From Bacillota bacterium (lineage in GTDB: Bacteria; Bacillota; Clostridia; DSM-8532), in assembly GCA_023415205.1 (NCBI GenBank), contig JAEZLR010000017.1, positions 1 through 39,978 on the forward strand: 39,978 bases of DNA. Direction: 5' to 3'. Within the stretch, counting starts at the first letter, position 1, and every line of letters begins with the position of its first letter. A program made the position numbers and the translations under genes. Below are positions 26,679 to 35,954 of this stretch, in pieces. The notes under the pieces were generated by a model. That model did not search any database, was not told where the DNA came from, and was given only the letters and a program-made list of their open reading frames with translations.

Positions 26679-27491
26679 TTAATGCTTTCGCCCGATTTCC
26701 CTAGCCCTTTTGGTACACTCACCCATGGCAGTAATCACCGCATTGCGGAAGCCTTCTCTCTCCAGTGCCGCCACAGCCTCAATAGTTGTTCCCGCGGGTG
26801 AGCAAACCATGTCCTTTAGCTCACCCGGGTGCTTCCCGGTTTCCAAGACCATTTTTGCCGAACCTAGTATTGCCTGGGCGGCAAGGCGATAGGCCATAGC
26901 TCTTGGAATCCCTGACTGAACAGCAGCATCGGCCATAGCCTCTATAAACATGAAAACATAGGCAGGACTACTTCCCGTTAGGGCGGTCACCTCGTTCATC
27001 AGCCTTTCTTCCAATTCCTCAACTCTACCAGAAAAGCTTAAAAGCTTCATCACATTCTGTTTTTCCTCTAATGTCGTTCTGTCATCACAACATAATAATG
27101 TCATGCCTTCTCTAACCATGGCTGGGGTGTTGGGCATGGTTCTGACCACCTTGGCCTGTTGTCCGAGAAGACTCTTAAAATAGGTGACAGGCAGCCCGAC
27201 AATAATGGAAACAAGTATTTTCTCCGGTGTGAAAACAGCCTTGATTTCCTTGAGCACCTCCTCGGCATATTGGGGTTTTACCGCCAAAAGGATGATATCA
27301 CTATCATCAACCAAGCTTTGGATGCTCGTCTTCATTTGAATACCCAGTTCACCGGCTAAGGCCGCTAATGCTCCCGAGTTTACATCATAGGCATTGATGG
27401 AAAACTGCCTCTCTCTATCTCCCAGGACAATACTCCTGACCAGAGCACCTCCCATATTCCCTACTCCGATAAAACCAACCCTATAGGCCAT
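26679..27491 (-). CDS. proC: Pyrroline-5-carboxylate reductase
   Basis: The true start is the ATG at 27491 (MAYRVGFIG), preceded by GGGAGGT; a longer upstream frame runs into the 3' end of ruvB. The product is 270 residues, normal for ProC. It reduces 1-pyrroline-5-carboxylate to L-proline with NAD(P)H. The Rossmann motif GFIGVGNMGGALV is at the N terminus, and the C-terminal signature VCSPAGTTIEAVAALE is clear. It follows ruvB with 28 bp between. Confidence 0.93.
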   Translation of the reverse strand: MAYRVGFIGVGNMGGALVRSIVLGDRERQFSINAYDVNSGALAALAGELGIQMKTSIQSLVDDSDIILLAVKPQYAEEVLKEIKAVFTPEKILVSIIVGLPVTYFKSLLGQQAKVVRTMPNTPAMVREGMTLLCCDDRTTLEEKQNVMKLLSFSGRVEELEERLMNEVTALTGSSPAYVFMFIEAMADAAVQSGIPRAMAYRLAAQAILGSAKMVLETGKHPGELKDMVCSPAGTTIEAVAALEREGFRNAVITAMGECTKRAREIGRKH

Positions 27492-27519
27492 AGGTTGACC
27501 TCCCATTCCATATCCTAGA

Positions 27520-28560
27520 TTATTCTTTTTCAAGGAAGGATATCTGTTCTTGATCGTTCTCACGGCTGATATAGGTCAACCCAAGATGCTGGTAAGCCAG
27601 ACGTGTTGCTTTTCTTCCTCTCGGGGTTTTTTGTATGAAACCAAGCTGAATCAAATAGGGCTCATAAACATCCTCTATGGTATTGGATTCCTCACCTGTG
27701 GATGCTGCAAGCGTATCCAGCCCGACAGGTCCCCCTTCAAATTTGTTGATGATCGATTCTAAAACCACCCGGTCGGTATTATCCAGACCCAAATCGTCAA
27801 TATCCAAGGCCTTAAGCCCAAAGCGTGCCACCTCAAGGGTGATATGTCCGTCAGATTGAATCTGTGCAAAATCTCTCAGACGCTTCAAAAGACGGTTGGC
27901 AATACGCGGTGTTCCCCTGGAGCGCTTGGCAATTTCCTGGGCGGCGTGATCTTCAATGGCGATGCCTAAAATGCCTGCCGAGCGTTTGACAATTGACTTG
28001 AGCTCCTCATGGGTATAAAGCTCAAGACGATTGATAATGCCAAAACGATCCCGAAGGGGATTGGTTAAAAGACCAGCCCTTGTGGTTGCCCCGATTAGGG
28101 TAAACCTAGGAAGGTCCAGACGGATGGACCGGGCACTGGGACCCTTTCCGATGATAATATCCAGGGCGTAGTCTTCCATGGCAGGGTAGAGGATTTCCTC
28201 AACACTTCGGTTAAGCCGGTGAATCTCATCAATAAAGAGAACATCGGACTCACCCAAATTGGTCAGTATGGCCGCCAAGTCGCCGGCCTTCTCAATGGCA
28301 GGCCCGGAGGTGATCTTAATATTCACACCTAATTCACTGGCAATAACACCGGCAAGGGTGGTTTTTCCCAAACCGGGAGGGCCGTACAGAAGGACATGAT
28401 CCAAGGCCTCTCCCCTCTGTTTTGTTGCTTGTATGAATACCCGTAGATTATCTTTAACCTTGGTTTGTCCTACATATTCAGTAATGGTTCGTGGTCTTAA
28501 GCCCGACTCATCCGGATCATCCTTTTTCAGTTCGCGGCTGGTCAGTCTTTCTTCTTCCAC
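27520..28560 (-). CDS. ruvB: Holliday junction branch-migration helicase RuvB
   Basis: The 346-residue AAA+ motor starts with GTG behind GAGGTGG. Walker A is GPPGLGKTTLA, Walker B is LFIDEIHRL, sensor 1 is IGATTRAG, and the C-terminal winged helix ends in QKTPRGRKATRLAYQHLG. It works with RuvA to migrate Holliday junctions. It is 14 bp from ruvA's stop, so it is co-transcribed. Confidence 0.97.
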   Translation of the reverse strand: MEEERLTSRELKKDDPDESGLRPRTITEYVGQTKVKDNLRVFIQATKQRGEALDHVLLYGPPGLGKTTLAGVIASELGVNIKITSGPAIEKAGDLAAILTNLGESDVLFIDEIHRLNRSVEEILYPAMEDYALDIIIGKGPSARSIRLDLPRFTLIGATTRAGLLTNPLRDRFGIINRLELYTHEELKSIVKRSAGILGIAIEDHAAQEIAKRSRGTPRIANRLLKRLRDFAQIQSDGHITLEVARFGLKALDIDDLGLDNTDRVVLESIINKFEGGPVGLDTLAASTGEESNTIEDVYEPYLIQLGFIQKTPRGRKATRLAYQHLGLTYISRENDQEQISFLEKE

Positions 28561-28574
28561 AAGGCCACCTCACT

Positions 28575-29180
28575 TTAACGGAACATTTGTTTTAAAGCAT
28601 CCTTGATGATCTGCTCAACGGTTTTATCTTCATTGAAGGCGCAGGCCACGGCCTTGGCGGCTTCTTGGGAGGAGTATCCAAGCATCACCAGAGCACTAAT
28701 GGCTTCCGACAACCGTCTGTCCCCGGTAACATCCTGATTGGGCAGATCACATTTCAATTCAGGCAGGTTCACATGCTCTTTCTTCAATTTATCCTTAAGC
28801 TCTAAAATAATTCTTTGAGCTGTTTTCTTGCCAATGCCCGGAGCCTTGGTAAATCTGTCGGCATCATCGGTGAGAACCGCCAGCCCGAATTGTGAGGGCT
28901 GAATGTTGGAAACCAAGGATAATGCCGCTTTTGGACCCACTCCCGAAACAGATAGAAGCTGTTCAAACATCTTTAGCTCTTCTTCATTGAGAAAGCCATA
29001 AAGGGCCTGGGTATCCTCACGAACATAAAAATGTGTATACAGCTTAATTTCGTTCCCTGTATTTGGGCAGCAACCCAAGGCCGTGGCAGTGGTAAAAACC
29101 TTGTATCCCACCCCATGGACATCGACAATCATGCTGTCCACTGTTTTTCTTTCAAGAGTTCCTTTTAAATAGGCAAACAC
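28575..29180 (-). CDS. ruvA: Holliday junction DNA-binding protein RuvA
   Basis: The 201-residue protein has the N-terminal OB domain (GTLERKTVDSMIVDVHGVGYK), helix-hairpin-helix repeats (LLSVSGVGPKAALSLV and KAPGIGKKTAQRIILELK), and a C-terminal UBA-like domain that contacts RuvB (ISALVMLGYSSQEAAKAV). RuvA tetramers clamp the junction and load RuvB rings. The usual upstream partner ruvC is not next to it. Confidence 0.97.
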   Translation of the reverse strand: MFAYLKGTLERKTVDSMIVDVHGVGYKVFTTATALGCCPNTGNEIKLYTHFYVREDTQALYGFLNEEELKMFEQLLSVSGVGPKAALSLVSNIQPSQFGLAVLTDDADRFTKAPGIGKKTAQRIILELKDKLKKEHVNLPELKCDLPNQDVTGDRRLSEAISALVMLGYSSQEAAKAVACAFNEDKTVEQIIKDALKQMFR

Positions 29181-29182
29181 GC

Positions 29183-29353
29183 TTAATCACCATTTCCTGT
29201 ATAAGGGTATTCCCTAATTCCCAGCTTTTCCTGGAGTTCCTCTACCAAAGTTCTGTAGGCATCGATTTCTTCCCTGAGTTCTTTTAAAAGCTCATCCTTG
29301 ATACGGATAATCTCCAGCAGCTCTTCCTTTGTCATTTGTCCTACATTTACCAT
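29183..29353 (-). CDS. Small coiled-coil protein of unknown function
   Basis: I take the ATG at 29353 (MVNVGQMTKEELL), giving 56 residues, because starts further upstream overlap the 3' end of cheR. The sequence is one amphipathic, charged helix (EELLEIIRIKDELLKELREE and on) likely to form a coiled coil. It lies between cheR and ruvA, 2 bp from ruvA, and is probably in the same transcript. I recognise no family. Confidence 0.6.
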   Translation of the reverse strand: MVNVGQMTKEELLEIIRIKDELLKELREEIDAYRTLVEELQEKLGIREYPYTGNGD

Positions 29354-29366
29354 AATCCATCCAACC

Positions 29367-30161
29367 TCAACTTTCAATCTTTTGATAAAAGAATGTCTCA
29401 ATGGGCTTTAAACTATACTTCTGGTAATTCATGATCTGCTCGGTGCTTCCGATAAACAGAATACCGTTTTTAACCAGGGATTTTCCGAATTCCATGAAGA
29501 TATTGTCCTTGGCCTCCTCTGTAAAGTAGATTAGAACATTGCGGCAGATAATAATATCCATAGACTTGGGGTAAGCGTCCTTCAACAGGTTGAGCTGCTT
29601 GAATTGAACGCATCTTCTGACCTTTTCCGAGATCTGATAAAGATCATCATTAATTTTCGTAAAGTGCTTCTCAAGATACTCCTTGGGAAGCTCCTTCAGG
29701 CTCCTGAATGAGTAAATACCGGCCTTTGCCTTGGCCATGGCCTCATTATCTATATCAGTGGCCAGAATACTGATCTTTTCCAATGGAAGAAGCTTATTGA
29801 GTATCATTACTATGGTATAGGGCTCATCGCCCGTAGAACAGGCCGAGCTCCATATCTTGACCTCAGAGAGGTTTTTATAGGCGGCTACCGCCGATAGGAT
29901 TCTGCTTTCAAATAACTCCCATTGGTTAGGATTACGGTAAAACTCTGATACATTGATGGTTAAGTAATTGATAAAGGTGTTGTACAGGTCCCTGTTGGTT
30001 TTTATCTCTTCCAGGAAAGCACAATATGTAGTAAATCCATGCTTCTCAACCAGCGATGTAATACGCCTTTTCATCTGCTTTTCTTTATACATGTTGAGAT
30101 CTATATGGGAAAGATTATAAAACTTAGTCTTGAAAAGCTCGTAATCCTGAAACCTATCCAT
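29367..30161 (-). CDS. cheR: CheR-type protein-glutamate O-methyltransferase
   Basis: The 264-residue protein has the CheR N-terminal helical domain and SAM-binding domain, with SACSTGDEPYTIVMIL, ATDID, FKQLNLL and DIIICRNVLIYF in family order. It methylates glutamates of chemoreceptors. No other chemotaxis gene is nearby, so it may be an orphan that feeds a chemosensory array encoded elsewhere, or acts on another target. It is upstream of the small coiled-coil gene and ruvAB. Confidence 0.9.
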   Translation of the reverse strand: MDRFQDYELFKTKFYNLSHIDLNMYKEKQMKRRITSLVEKHGFTTYCAFLEEIKTNRDLYNTFINYLTINVSEFYRNPNQWELFESRILSAVAAYKNLSEVKIWSSACSTGDEPYTIVMILNKLLPLEKISILATDIDNEAMAKAKAGIYSFRSLKELPKEYLEKHFTKINDDLYQISEKVRRCVQFKQLNLLKDAYPKSMDIIICRNVLIYFTEEAKDNIFMEFGKSLVKNGILFIGSTEQIMNYQKYSLKPIETFFYQKIES

Positions 30162-30217
30162 TTTTCAACCCCCCAGTTTTAATAATGAATAGCATAAAAC
30201 CTCTTTTATACACAATA

Positions 30218-30240
30218 GCAAGACCGGAAACCGGTCTTGC
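30218..30240. terminator. Perfect hairpin after ispH-rpsA
   Basis: GCAAGACCGG and CCGGTCTTGC flank AAA, a ten-base perfect stem. It sits about 40 bp beyond the ispH-rpsA stop. No long T-run follows on the minus strand, so termination efficiency is uncertain. Confidence 0.55.
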
Positions 30241-30277
30241 TTATTGAAATCTTTTTTATTAATTAAGATGAAAAGAA

Positions 30278-32284
30278 CTAATTCTTATCATTAAGGATAT
30301 CACCTATGGTGTTGCTCATATCTTCAGTATGCTCGGAGGGAGTTTCCTCGTCGGCTTCAGCTACAGGCTCACCTTCACGAACTGGGTCGATGGGCTTGAT
30401 TTCCTTAATGGACAGGCTGATCTTTTTCAGCTCAGGATTTACATCCATGATCTTCATTTCCACCTGCTGTCCAACGGTAAGAACCTCATCCGGCCTGCCG
30501 ATGCGAACATTTGAAATCTGAGAGATGTGTACCAGGCCTTCCACGCCTTCCTCAAGCTGTACAAACACGCCAAAGGGAACCATGCGCAGGACGATACCTG
30601 AAACCACATCACCGGCATGATATTTTTCATCGATGTTGAACCAAGGATTATCCTCGGCTTTTCTGTAACCCAGGGATATCTTTTTCTTTTCCTTGTCGAT
30701 GCCGGTTACTCTGACGGTCACGGTATCTCCAACCTTGAGTACCTTAGAAGGATCATCAATCTTCTTCCAGGAAAGTTCAGAAATATGGATAAGTCCGTCA
30801 ACACCACCGAGATCTACAAAAACGCCAAACTTTGTCAGGCTCTTAACCATGCCGGTATATTCCTTGCCAACCTCAACATCATTCCAGAAGACTTCCGATT
30901 TAGCAGCTTTCTCCTGTTCAAGGAGTGTGCGGCATGACCCAATAACACGTCTTCTGTTCGCCATTTCGGTGATAACAAGCTTAACCTTCTTGCCCTGGAA
31001 AGGTGTGAGATCCTTGATAAATCTATCGCTGAGCTGGGAGGCAGGGATGAATATGCGAACACCCTTAAAGTCAGCGACTGCGCCACCCTTGACGATTTCC
31101 TTGATGACAGCTTCGACAGGTGTACCGTTTTTATATGCTTCCTCAGCTATTTCATAGCCGCGAATAGAATCAACCTTTTTCTTGGATAGTGAGACATTAC
31201 CTTCACCATCGTTGATCTTAACAATCAAGGCTTCGATTTCTTTTCCTGTCTTTAAGTCTCTTTCAGGATCAAAATCGGGGTCATCCAGGAATTCTTCCAT
31301 GGGGATAAGACCATCAGCCTTATAGCCCAAATCAACGAATACGTCATTGTTGTTGTATCCGATAATCTTTCCTTTGATCACCTCATTGGTCTTGAGCTCA
31401 GTAAATGTCATCTCTAGGGCTTTGCTAAAATCAATTTCGCCTTCATGCCCGTTCATCATGTCTTCCATGTGAAAAATAACCTCCTTGATTACCGCCTCTG
31501 GTGTTGATGCTCCCGCAGTAATCCCTACTGTTTTCACGTTTTTATCGAATAGAGGCAACTCATCCGCATTTTCAATAAGATAAGTCTTAGAACAATTCTC
31601 CTTACAGATTTCATATAGTTTCTGCGTATTGGAGCTATTCCTTCCTCCTATAACGATCATCACTTCGACATTCCGCGATAGTTCTGCTGCCTCGGTTTGT
31701 CTCTGCACAGTCGCATTACATATTGTATCAAATTTTATTACGAATGCAAACTTTTTCTTTAGAAGTTCACAAATCTCCTCGTATTTTGCTCTTTTGTAGG
31801 TTGTCTGGGCCACTGTAACCGCTTTCTGATCCATAAAAGGGAGTTCCTTCACTTCACTTTCATGGGATATAATCAAAGCTTTTCCCTCACACCATCCGTT
31901 TATTCCAATAACCTCAGGATGCTTGGGATCTCCTACAATAACGATACGACAGCCTTCCTCATTCTGTGCTTTCACAATCTCATGGATACGCTTGACATAG
32001 GGACAGGTGGCATCAAGCAGCTTCACCTTACGTTCATTAAGAGCCTCATATAGCTGTTTTCCGATTCCATGGGCACGTATGATGACACAATCCCCTTCTT
32101 GAAGCCTGTCAATGCTGTCCAAAACATGGATGCCTTTTTGTTCCAGTTCTTCGATGACCTGACGGTTATGAATTAATTCCCCCAAGGTGTACACCCTACC
32201 ATCATAGCTTAACTGGAAAGCCGTACTTACCGCTTTATCCACCCCGAAACAAAATCCGGCATATTTTGCCCGTTTTATGACCAT
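30278..32284 (-). CDS. ispH: IspH (HMBPP reductase) fused to ribosomal protein S1-like domains
   Basis: The 668-residue fusion has an N-terminal IspH part (about 1-280), a 4Fe-4S enzyme that makes IPP and DMAPP from HMBPP in the last step of the MEP pathway. Three cluster-binding cysteines lie in GFCFGVD, DATCPYV and TICNAT; SSNTQKL and TAGASTPE are also present. Four S1 RNA-binding domains follow (about 305-375, 390-455, 475-545 and 560-630), the last two with typical FGVFVDLGGVDGLIHIS and FGVFVQLEEGVEGLVHIS. An acidic tail ends the protein. This fusion is known in Clostridia. It may link isoprenoid supply to translation, though the purpose is unsettled. Confidence 0.95.
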   Translation of the reverse strand: MVIKRAKYAGFCFGVDKAVSTAFQLSYDGRVYTLGELIHNRQVIEELEQKGIHVLDSIDRLQEGDCVIIRAHGIGKQLYEALNERKVKLLDATCPYVKRIHEIVKAQNEEGCRIVIVGDPKHPEVIGINGWCEGKALIISHESEVKELPFMDQKAVTVAQTTYKRAKYEEICELLKKKFAFVIKFDTICNATVQRQTEAAELSRNVEVMIVIGGRNSSNTQKLYEICKENCSKTYLIENADELPLFDKNVKTVGITAGASTPEAVIKEVIFHMEDMMNGHEGEIDFSKALEMTFTELKTNEVIKGKIIGYNNNDVFVDLGYKADGLIPMEEFLDDPDFDPERDLKTGKEIEALIVKINDGEGNVSLSKKKVDSIRGYEIAEEAYKNGTPVEAVIKEIVKGGAVADFKGVRIFIPASQLSDRFIKDLTPFQGKKVKLVITEMANRRRVIGSCRTLLEQEKAAKSEVFWNDVEVGKEYTGMVKSLTKFGVFVDLGGVDGLIHISELSWKKIDDPSKVLKVGDTVTVRVTGIDKEKKKISLGYRKAEDNPWFNIDEKYHAGDVVSGIVLRMVPFGVFVQLEEGVEGLVHISQISNVRIGRPDEVLTVGQQVEMKIMDVNPELKKISLSIKEIKPIDPVREGEPVAEADEETPSEHTEDMSNTIGDILNDKN

Positions 32285-32316
32285 GCTACCTCCAAATAGT
32301 AAAGGATCAACCCCAT

Positions 32317-32901
32317 CTATTGGCCAATCAAGGCATAGATTCTGTCCATGATCAAACGCGTACCTTCAAGCAGCTCCTCCTTGGAGGGATGCCCCCCTTC
32401 TGACTGGGGCTCAAGGGTGAAGGTCTCACCATAAACCAGCTCCAGGGTTGAAAAAAGCTTCTTTTTATAAACGACCCCTACTGGAAGAATCGGTGCCTTT
32501 GAGTGCAAGGCCATCATGGCTGCACCGGCCTTTCGTTTTGCCGGATCTTTCTTAGGGGTACGGGTGCCCTCAGGAAAAATCCCCACAATACGGCCTTCCT
32601 CCAGAAGCTTGAAAACGTTTTTAACAGAACCAATATCCCCTTTTCCACGGCTTACGGGAAAGGCCCCTAACTTTTTTAGAAAGAACCCGATAAAAGCATT
32701 CTTAAAAAGCTCTACCTTGGCCATATAATGCACCTGTCTTTGGGTATACGCTGCAATCAGTACCATGTCCAAGGTGCTGGGATGATTGGCATAAAGGAGA
32801 ACGCCTCCTTCTTTCGGAATATTCTCACGTCCCTTAATCTTTACGCGGTGAAAGATACTATAATACAATAATACTAAAATTCTGGCGAACTTATATAACA
32901 T
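32317..32901 (-). CDS. plsC: 1-acyl-sn-glycerol-3-phosphate acyltransferase
   Basis: The 194-residue enzyme has the HX4D catalytic motif (NHPSTLD) and FPEGTRT substrate motif. It acylates lysophosphatidate at sn-2 to give phosphatidate at the membrane. Its ATG lies within the last codons of cmk (11-bp overlap), indicating translational coupling, and 32 bp separate it from ispH-rpsA. The cmk-plsC-ispH/rpsA order is common in Clostridia. Confidence 0.93.
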   Translation of the reverse strand: MLYKFARILVLLYYSIFHRVKIKGRENIPKEGGVLLYANHPSTLDMVLIAAYTQRQVHYMAKVELFKNAFIGFFLKKLGAFPVSRGKGDIGSVKNVFKLLEEGRIVGIFPEGTRTPKKDPAKRKAGAAMMALHSKAPILPVGVVYKKKLFSTLELVYGETFTLEPQSEGGHPSKEELLEGTRLIMDRIYALIGQ

Positions 32902-33577
32902 GGGCCAGCCCCTTTGCTCTCACAATTTCTATGATGGCCTCCACCGACTGCTCAATGGCATAGCCGGTTGTATCCAAAAGAATGGCATCATCTGCCTTTC
33001 TTAGGGGAGAAGCCGCTCTATTGCTGTCATTATAATCCCGGGTTTCAATTTCCTTCTCCAGTTCCTCAAGGGTTTTAGTCAGCAAACCTTTTTCCTGTAG
33101 CTCCTCAAAGCGTCTGAGTGCCCGTTCTTTAGCAGAGGCCGTCAAAAAGATTTTTATATCAGCCTGAGGAAGAACATGAGTCCCAATATCCCTGCCATCC
33201 ATGACCACGCTGTTGTTGCTCGCAATCTTCTGCTGTAGCTCAACCAGCCGTTGCCTCACCTCAGGTATAGCGGACACATTGGAGGCTCCCATGGAGACCT
33301 CATCGGTACGGATTAAGCCCGATACATCCTCTCCGTCCAGAAGAACCTTCTGATTCCCGTTATCAAAAGAGATACGAATGTCCAGGTCTTCTAAAAGAGT
33401 AGTAACCAAAGCTCTATCTCTTGTGTCCATTCCTTTGCGAATGGCCTTTAACGCCAGTGCCCTGTACATAGCCCCCGTGTCAAGGTACATGATTTTCAGC
33501 TTTTGGGATATGAGCTTGGCCATGGTGCTTTTTCCAGCTCCCGAAGGGCCGTCAATGGCTATTTGAATCGGACGCAT
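32891..33577 (-). CDS. cmk: Cytidylate kinase
   Basis: The start is at ATG 33577 (MRPIQIAIDGPSG), behind a GGGGG stretch; longer upstream frames invade the preceding gene. The 228-residue enzyme has the P loop GPSGAGKSTMAK and the MDGRDIGTHVLP and RNYDDSNR-like blocks. It phosphorylates CMP and dCMP with ATP. It is the head of an overlapping cmk-plsC pair. Confidence 0.95.
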   Translation of the reverse strand: MRPIQIAIDGPSGAGKSTMAKLISQKLKIMYLDTGAMYRALALKAIRKGMDTRDRALVTTLLEDLDIRISFDNGNQKVLLDGEDVSGLIRTDEVSMGASNVSAIPEVRQRLVELQQKIASNNSVVMDGRDIGTHVLPQADIKIFLTASAKERALRRFEELQEKGLLTKTLEELEKEIETRDYNDSNRAASPLRKADDAILLDTTGYAIEQSVEAIIEIVRAKGLAHVI

Positions 33578-33608
33578 ATAAAACCCCCAGTCATGCTTCT
33601 TCTTAGTT

Positions 33609-34034
33609 TTATACCACTCTGTGGCCTGTTCCAATAGCAATTTCATTCAAATGCAAAAGCCCTATACCGAAGAATACCGCAACGCTTACATGCTCTCCAC
33701 AGCGGGCCACAGCAATTTTTCCTCCCACATTCAGGCCCACGGCTTTGGGCATGACCTGGGATAGGGCTTCTCTGGCCGCTCCGGCAACAGCGCCTTCTTC
33801 ATTGTGGCATTCTTCTATAACACCTTCACGTTTTGCTGAGACCACGGCCCGTTCGACTATTTTCATAACCGAGTTGATAAACTCACCGCCATAGTCTACA
33901 GCCGCAGTTTTTATGCCTTTTGCCGCCATCTTTTTCTTCAAATCTTTTTCTTCATCACGATCGTTGGTTAGAGCTAGGGTAATGGCCGCCTTAACCACGT
34001 CTTTGCTTCCATAATGATAATTTTCTGAATCCAT
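33609..34034 (-). CDS. HutP-family protein
   Basis: I place the start at ATG 34034 (MDSENYHYG), preceded by GGGAGG; the product is 141 residues, normal for HutP. The C-terminal region (AVGLNVGGKIAVARCGEHVSVAVFFGIGLLHLNEIAIGTGHRVV in outline, with the Gly-rich strands and conserved His) matches the HutP fold. In Bacillus, HutP binds hut mRNA with histidine and Mg2+ as an antiterminator. No hut genes are here. Its place 31 bp before cmk suggests a different, perhaps RNA-binding, role. Confidence 0.75.
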   Translation of the reverse strand: MDSENYHYGSKDVVKAAITLALTNDRDEEKDLKKKMAAKGIKTAAVDYGGEFINSVMKIVERAVVSAKREGVIEECHNEEGAVAGAAREALSQVMPKAVGLNVGGKIAVARCGEHVSVAVFFGIGLLHLNEIAIGTGHRVV

Positions 34035-34169
34035 CGTGTCCCTCCCGGTTGTACTCCCATGGCTTTGCCATTTTATATCTCTGATTATAGTGCAATTACC
34101 GTTTAACCACAAGGACAACCTTAGCATTGAGTCAGGCATAAACCGGACTATTCCAAGCCCTCTTTTTCT

Positions 34170-34601
34170 TCATCGCTCTATATTGTCCATAAGAACCTTA
34201 AAAACACGTTGGATTCCCGGCTCAATATAGATAGTGCTCTCAGCCATGTCGGTCAAGATTTGACCCTCTCTGGAAGACAGAAACACATAGAAAGCCGGGA
34301 CATCCTTTTTTAACCGGATTTCTACCACGTCCCCATCCTTCACTTCAAACTCAATGGGAAACGTGTCTATGGTTTTGTACCGCTCTCCGTTAATTAATAG
34401 ATCGCAACTGTTGGGGATATAATTTCCAAGGGTGTCCAAGGAGACGCTTCCTCTGTACAGCAAGGTTTCATAGGTTTTTAAAGCCCTGCCGTTCAAGGAA
34501 TCATCGGTGAGGTTCTGGCGAAAAGGAGTTCTTAAGAGAAGCTGAAGGGTCAAGAGTACCACGAGCATAAAGCATGACAGTATTTTTAGGAGGCCTTCCA
34601 T
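34170..34601 (-). CDS. Membrane-anchored protein of unknown function
   Basis: The 143-residue protein has one N-terminal hydrophobic segment (about 6-24) and a small beta-rich domain, probably exported (LLINGERYKTIDTFPIEF and VVEIRLKKDVPAFYVFLS). The ATG is preceded by GGGGTGGG. It lies between the HutP-family and YhiN-type genes. I recognise no named family. Confidence 0.6.
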   Translation of the reverse strand: MEGLLKILSCFMLVVLLTLQLLLRTPFRQNLTDDSLNGRALKTYETLLYRGSVSLDTLGNYIPNSCDLLINGERYKTIDTFPIEFEVKDGDVVEIRLKKDVPAFYVFLSSREGQILTDMAESTIYIEPGIQRVFKVLMDNIER

Positions 34602-34685
34602 CTATCCCACCCCGAAAACATCATCTTAATCACCAATTTTAGGCGTTAACTGAAGTTTTCCCTTAAGAGAAGGGATTGATACCCT

Positions 34686-35915
34686 CTAAGCATGACTCCC
34701 CGCGGTGTATCCTGTTGAAAAAGCAATCGTCAGATTGAAGCCACCCGTATAGGCATCCACATCAATCATTTCACCGGCAAAATAGAGCCCTTTGACTAGC
34801 TTGGACTCCATAGTAGAGGGGTTGATTTCCTTGGTGGAAATACCCCCGGAGGTTACAATGGCTTCATCAATGGGGCGAGCCTTCAAAACGGTGAGCTTCA
34901 AGCCCTTTAGCAGCTTTACGAGTTCTCTTCTCTCATTTTTAGTAATCTGATGAACAGGCTTTTCAGGAGCTAAGCCCGAAAGCATGACGAACACAGGAAT
35001 CAGACTCTTTGGAAGAAGCTCATCCAAGCTATTGGAGAACTGCCTCCTTGAGAATTTTGAGAAATCTCTCTGGAGCCGCAAATCCAAGGTCTCTTCATCC
35101 AAGGCAGGCTTAAGATCTATCATGAGAACTGCATCGGTGTACCCGCTCTCCAGAATATGGCGGCTGGCACTCAATATCATAGGGCCTGAGACGCCAAAAT
35201 GGGTAAATAGCATCTCTCCCTGCTCCTGGTAAACTCTTAGTCCGCCGGAGTTAAAAACCGTGAGTCCTACGTTTTTAAGCGCCAGCCCTTGAAGCTCAGT
35301 CACCCACTTTTCCTTCGTTTCAAGAGGGACCAAGGAAGGCTTGGGTTCAATCACGGTATGTCCCAGACTCTGAGCCATCCTATAGCCGTCACCCGTTGAG
35401 CCGGTCATAGGGTAGGAGAGCCCTCCCGTGGCTAAAATCACTGATTCCAGCGGATAAACATCATTATTCTGAAGTTTTACACCCTTAACCCGTCCCTCCT
35501 CACAAAGAATCTCCTGGACGGGGGAATGATAAAAAAACTTGACTCCCTGATTTTTGGCATAGTTAAGGAGTGCCTCCGCAACATCAAAAGACCTGTCCGA
35601 CTCCGGGAATACACGGTTGCCTCTTTCGGTCCTGACAGGCACACCCTGGGCTTGAAAAAAATCCATGATATCATAGTTGTTAAAGTTATGAAATGTGGAA
35701 TACAAAAAACGTCCGTTACCAGGGATATTGGCCAGAAGGTCTTCCATGGGGCAATGATTGGTGATATTGCACCTTCCCTTTCCCGTAATCAGAAGCTTCT
35801 TACCAGCCCTATTATTTTTTTCAAATACAAAGACGGTTTTTCCTAATGAGGCGGCGCGGCCTGCAGCGATAAGGCCTGCAGCGCCTGCTCCGACTATTCC
35901 TACACTGTTCTCCAT
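34686..35915 (-). CDS. YhiN/HI0933-type FAD-dependent oxidoreductase
   Basis: The 409-residue flavoprotein starts with the FAD-binding motif GIVGAGAAGLIAAGRAASLG. GKGRCNITNHCP and, near the C terminus, GLYFAGEMIDVDAYTGGFNLTIAFSTGY complete the family signature. The physiological reaction of this widespread group is not established; roles in tRNA or sugar chemistry have been proposed. It lies 39 bp downstream of the RpiR-type regulator. Confidence 0.88.
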   Translation of the reverse strand: MENSVGIVGAGAAGLIAAGRAASLGKTVFVFEKNNRAGKKLLITGKGRCNITNHCPMEDLLANIPGNGRFLYSTFHNFNNYDIMDFFQAQGVPVRTERGNRVFPESDRSFDVAEALLNYAKNQGVKFFYHSPVQEILCEEGRVKGVKLQNNDVYPLESVILATGGLSYPMTGSTGDGYRMAQSLGHTVIEPKPSLVPLETKEKWVTELQGLALKNVGLTVFNSGGLRVYQEQGEMLFTHFGVSGPMILSASRHILESGYTDAVLMIDLKPALDEETLDLRLQRDFSKFSRRQFSNSLDELLPKSLIPVFVMLSGLAPEKPVHQITKNERRELVKLLKGLKLTVLKARPIDEAIVTSGGISTKEINPSTMESKLVKGLYFAGEMIDVDAYTGGFNLTIAFSTGYTAGSHA

Positions 35916-35954
35916 AAGTTGTCTTTATTCCTCCGTGGCTTACCCTGGGTTCAA

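Noticed and set aside
29163..30277. LexA box for ruvAB or cheR
   Set aside because: I looked for GAAC-N4-GTTY before these genes and found no good match.
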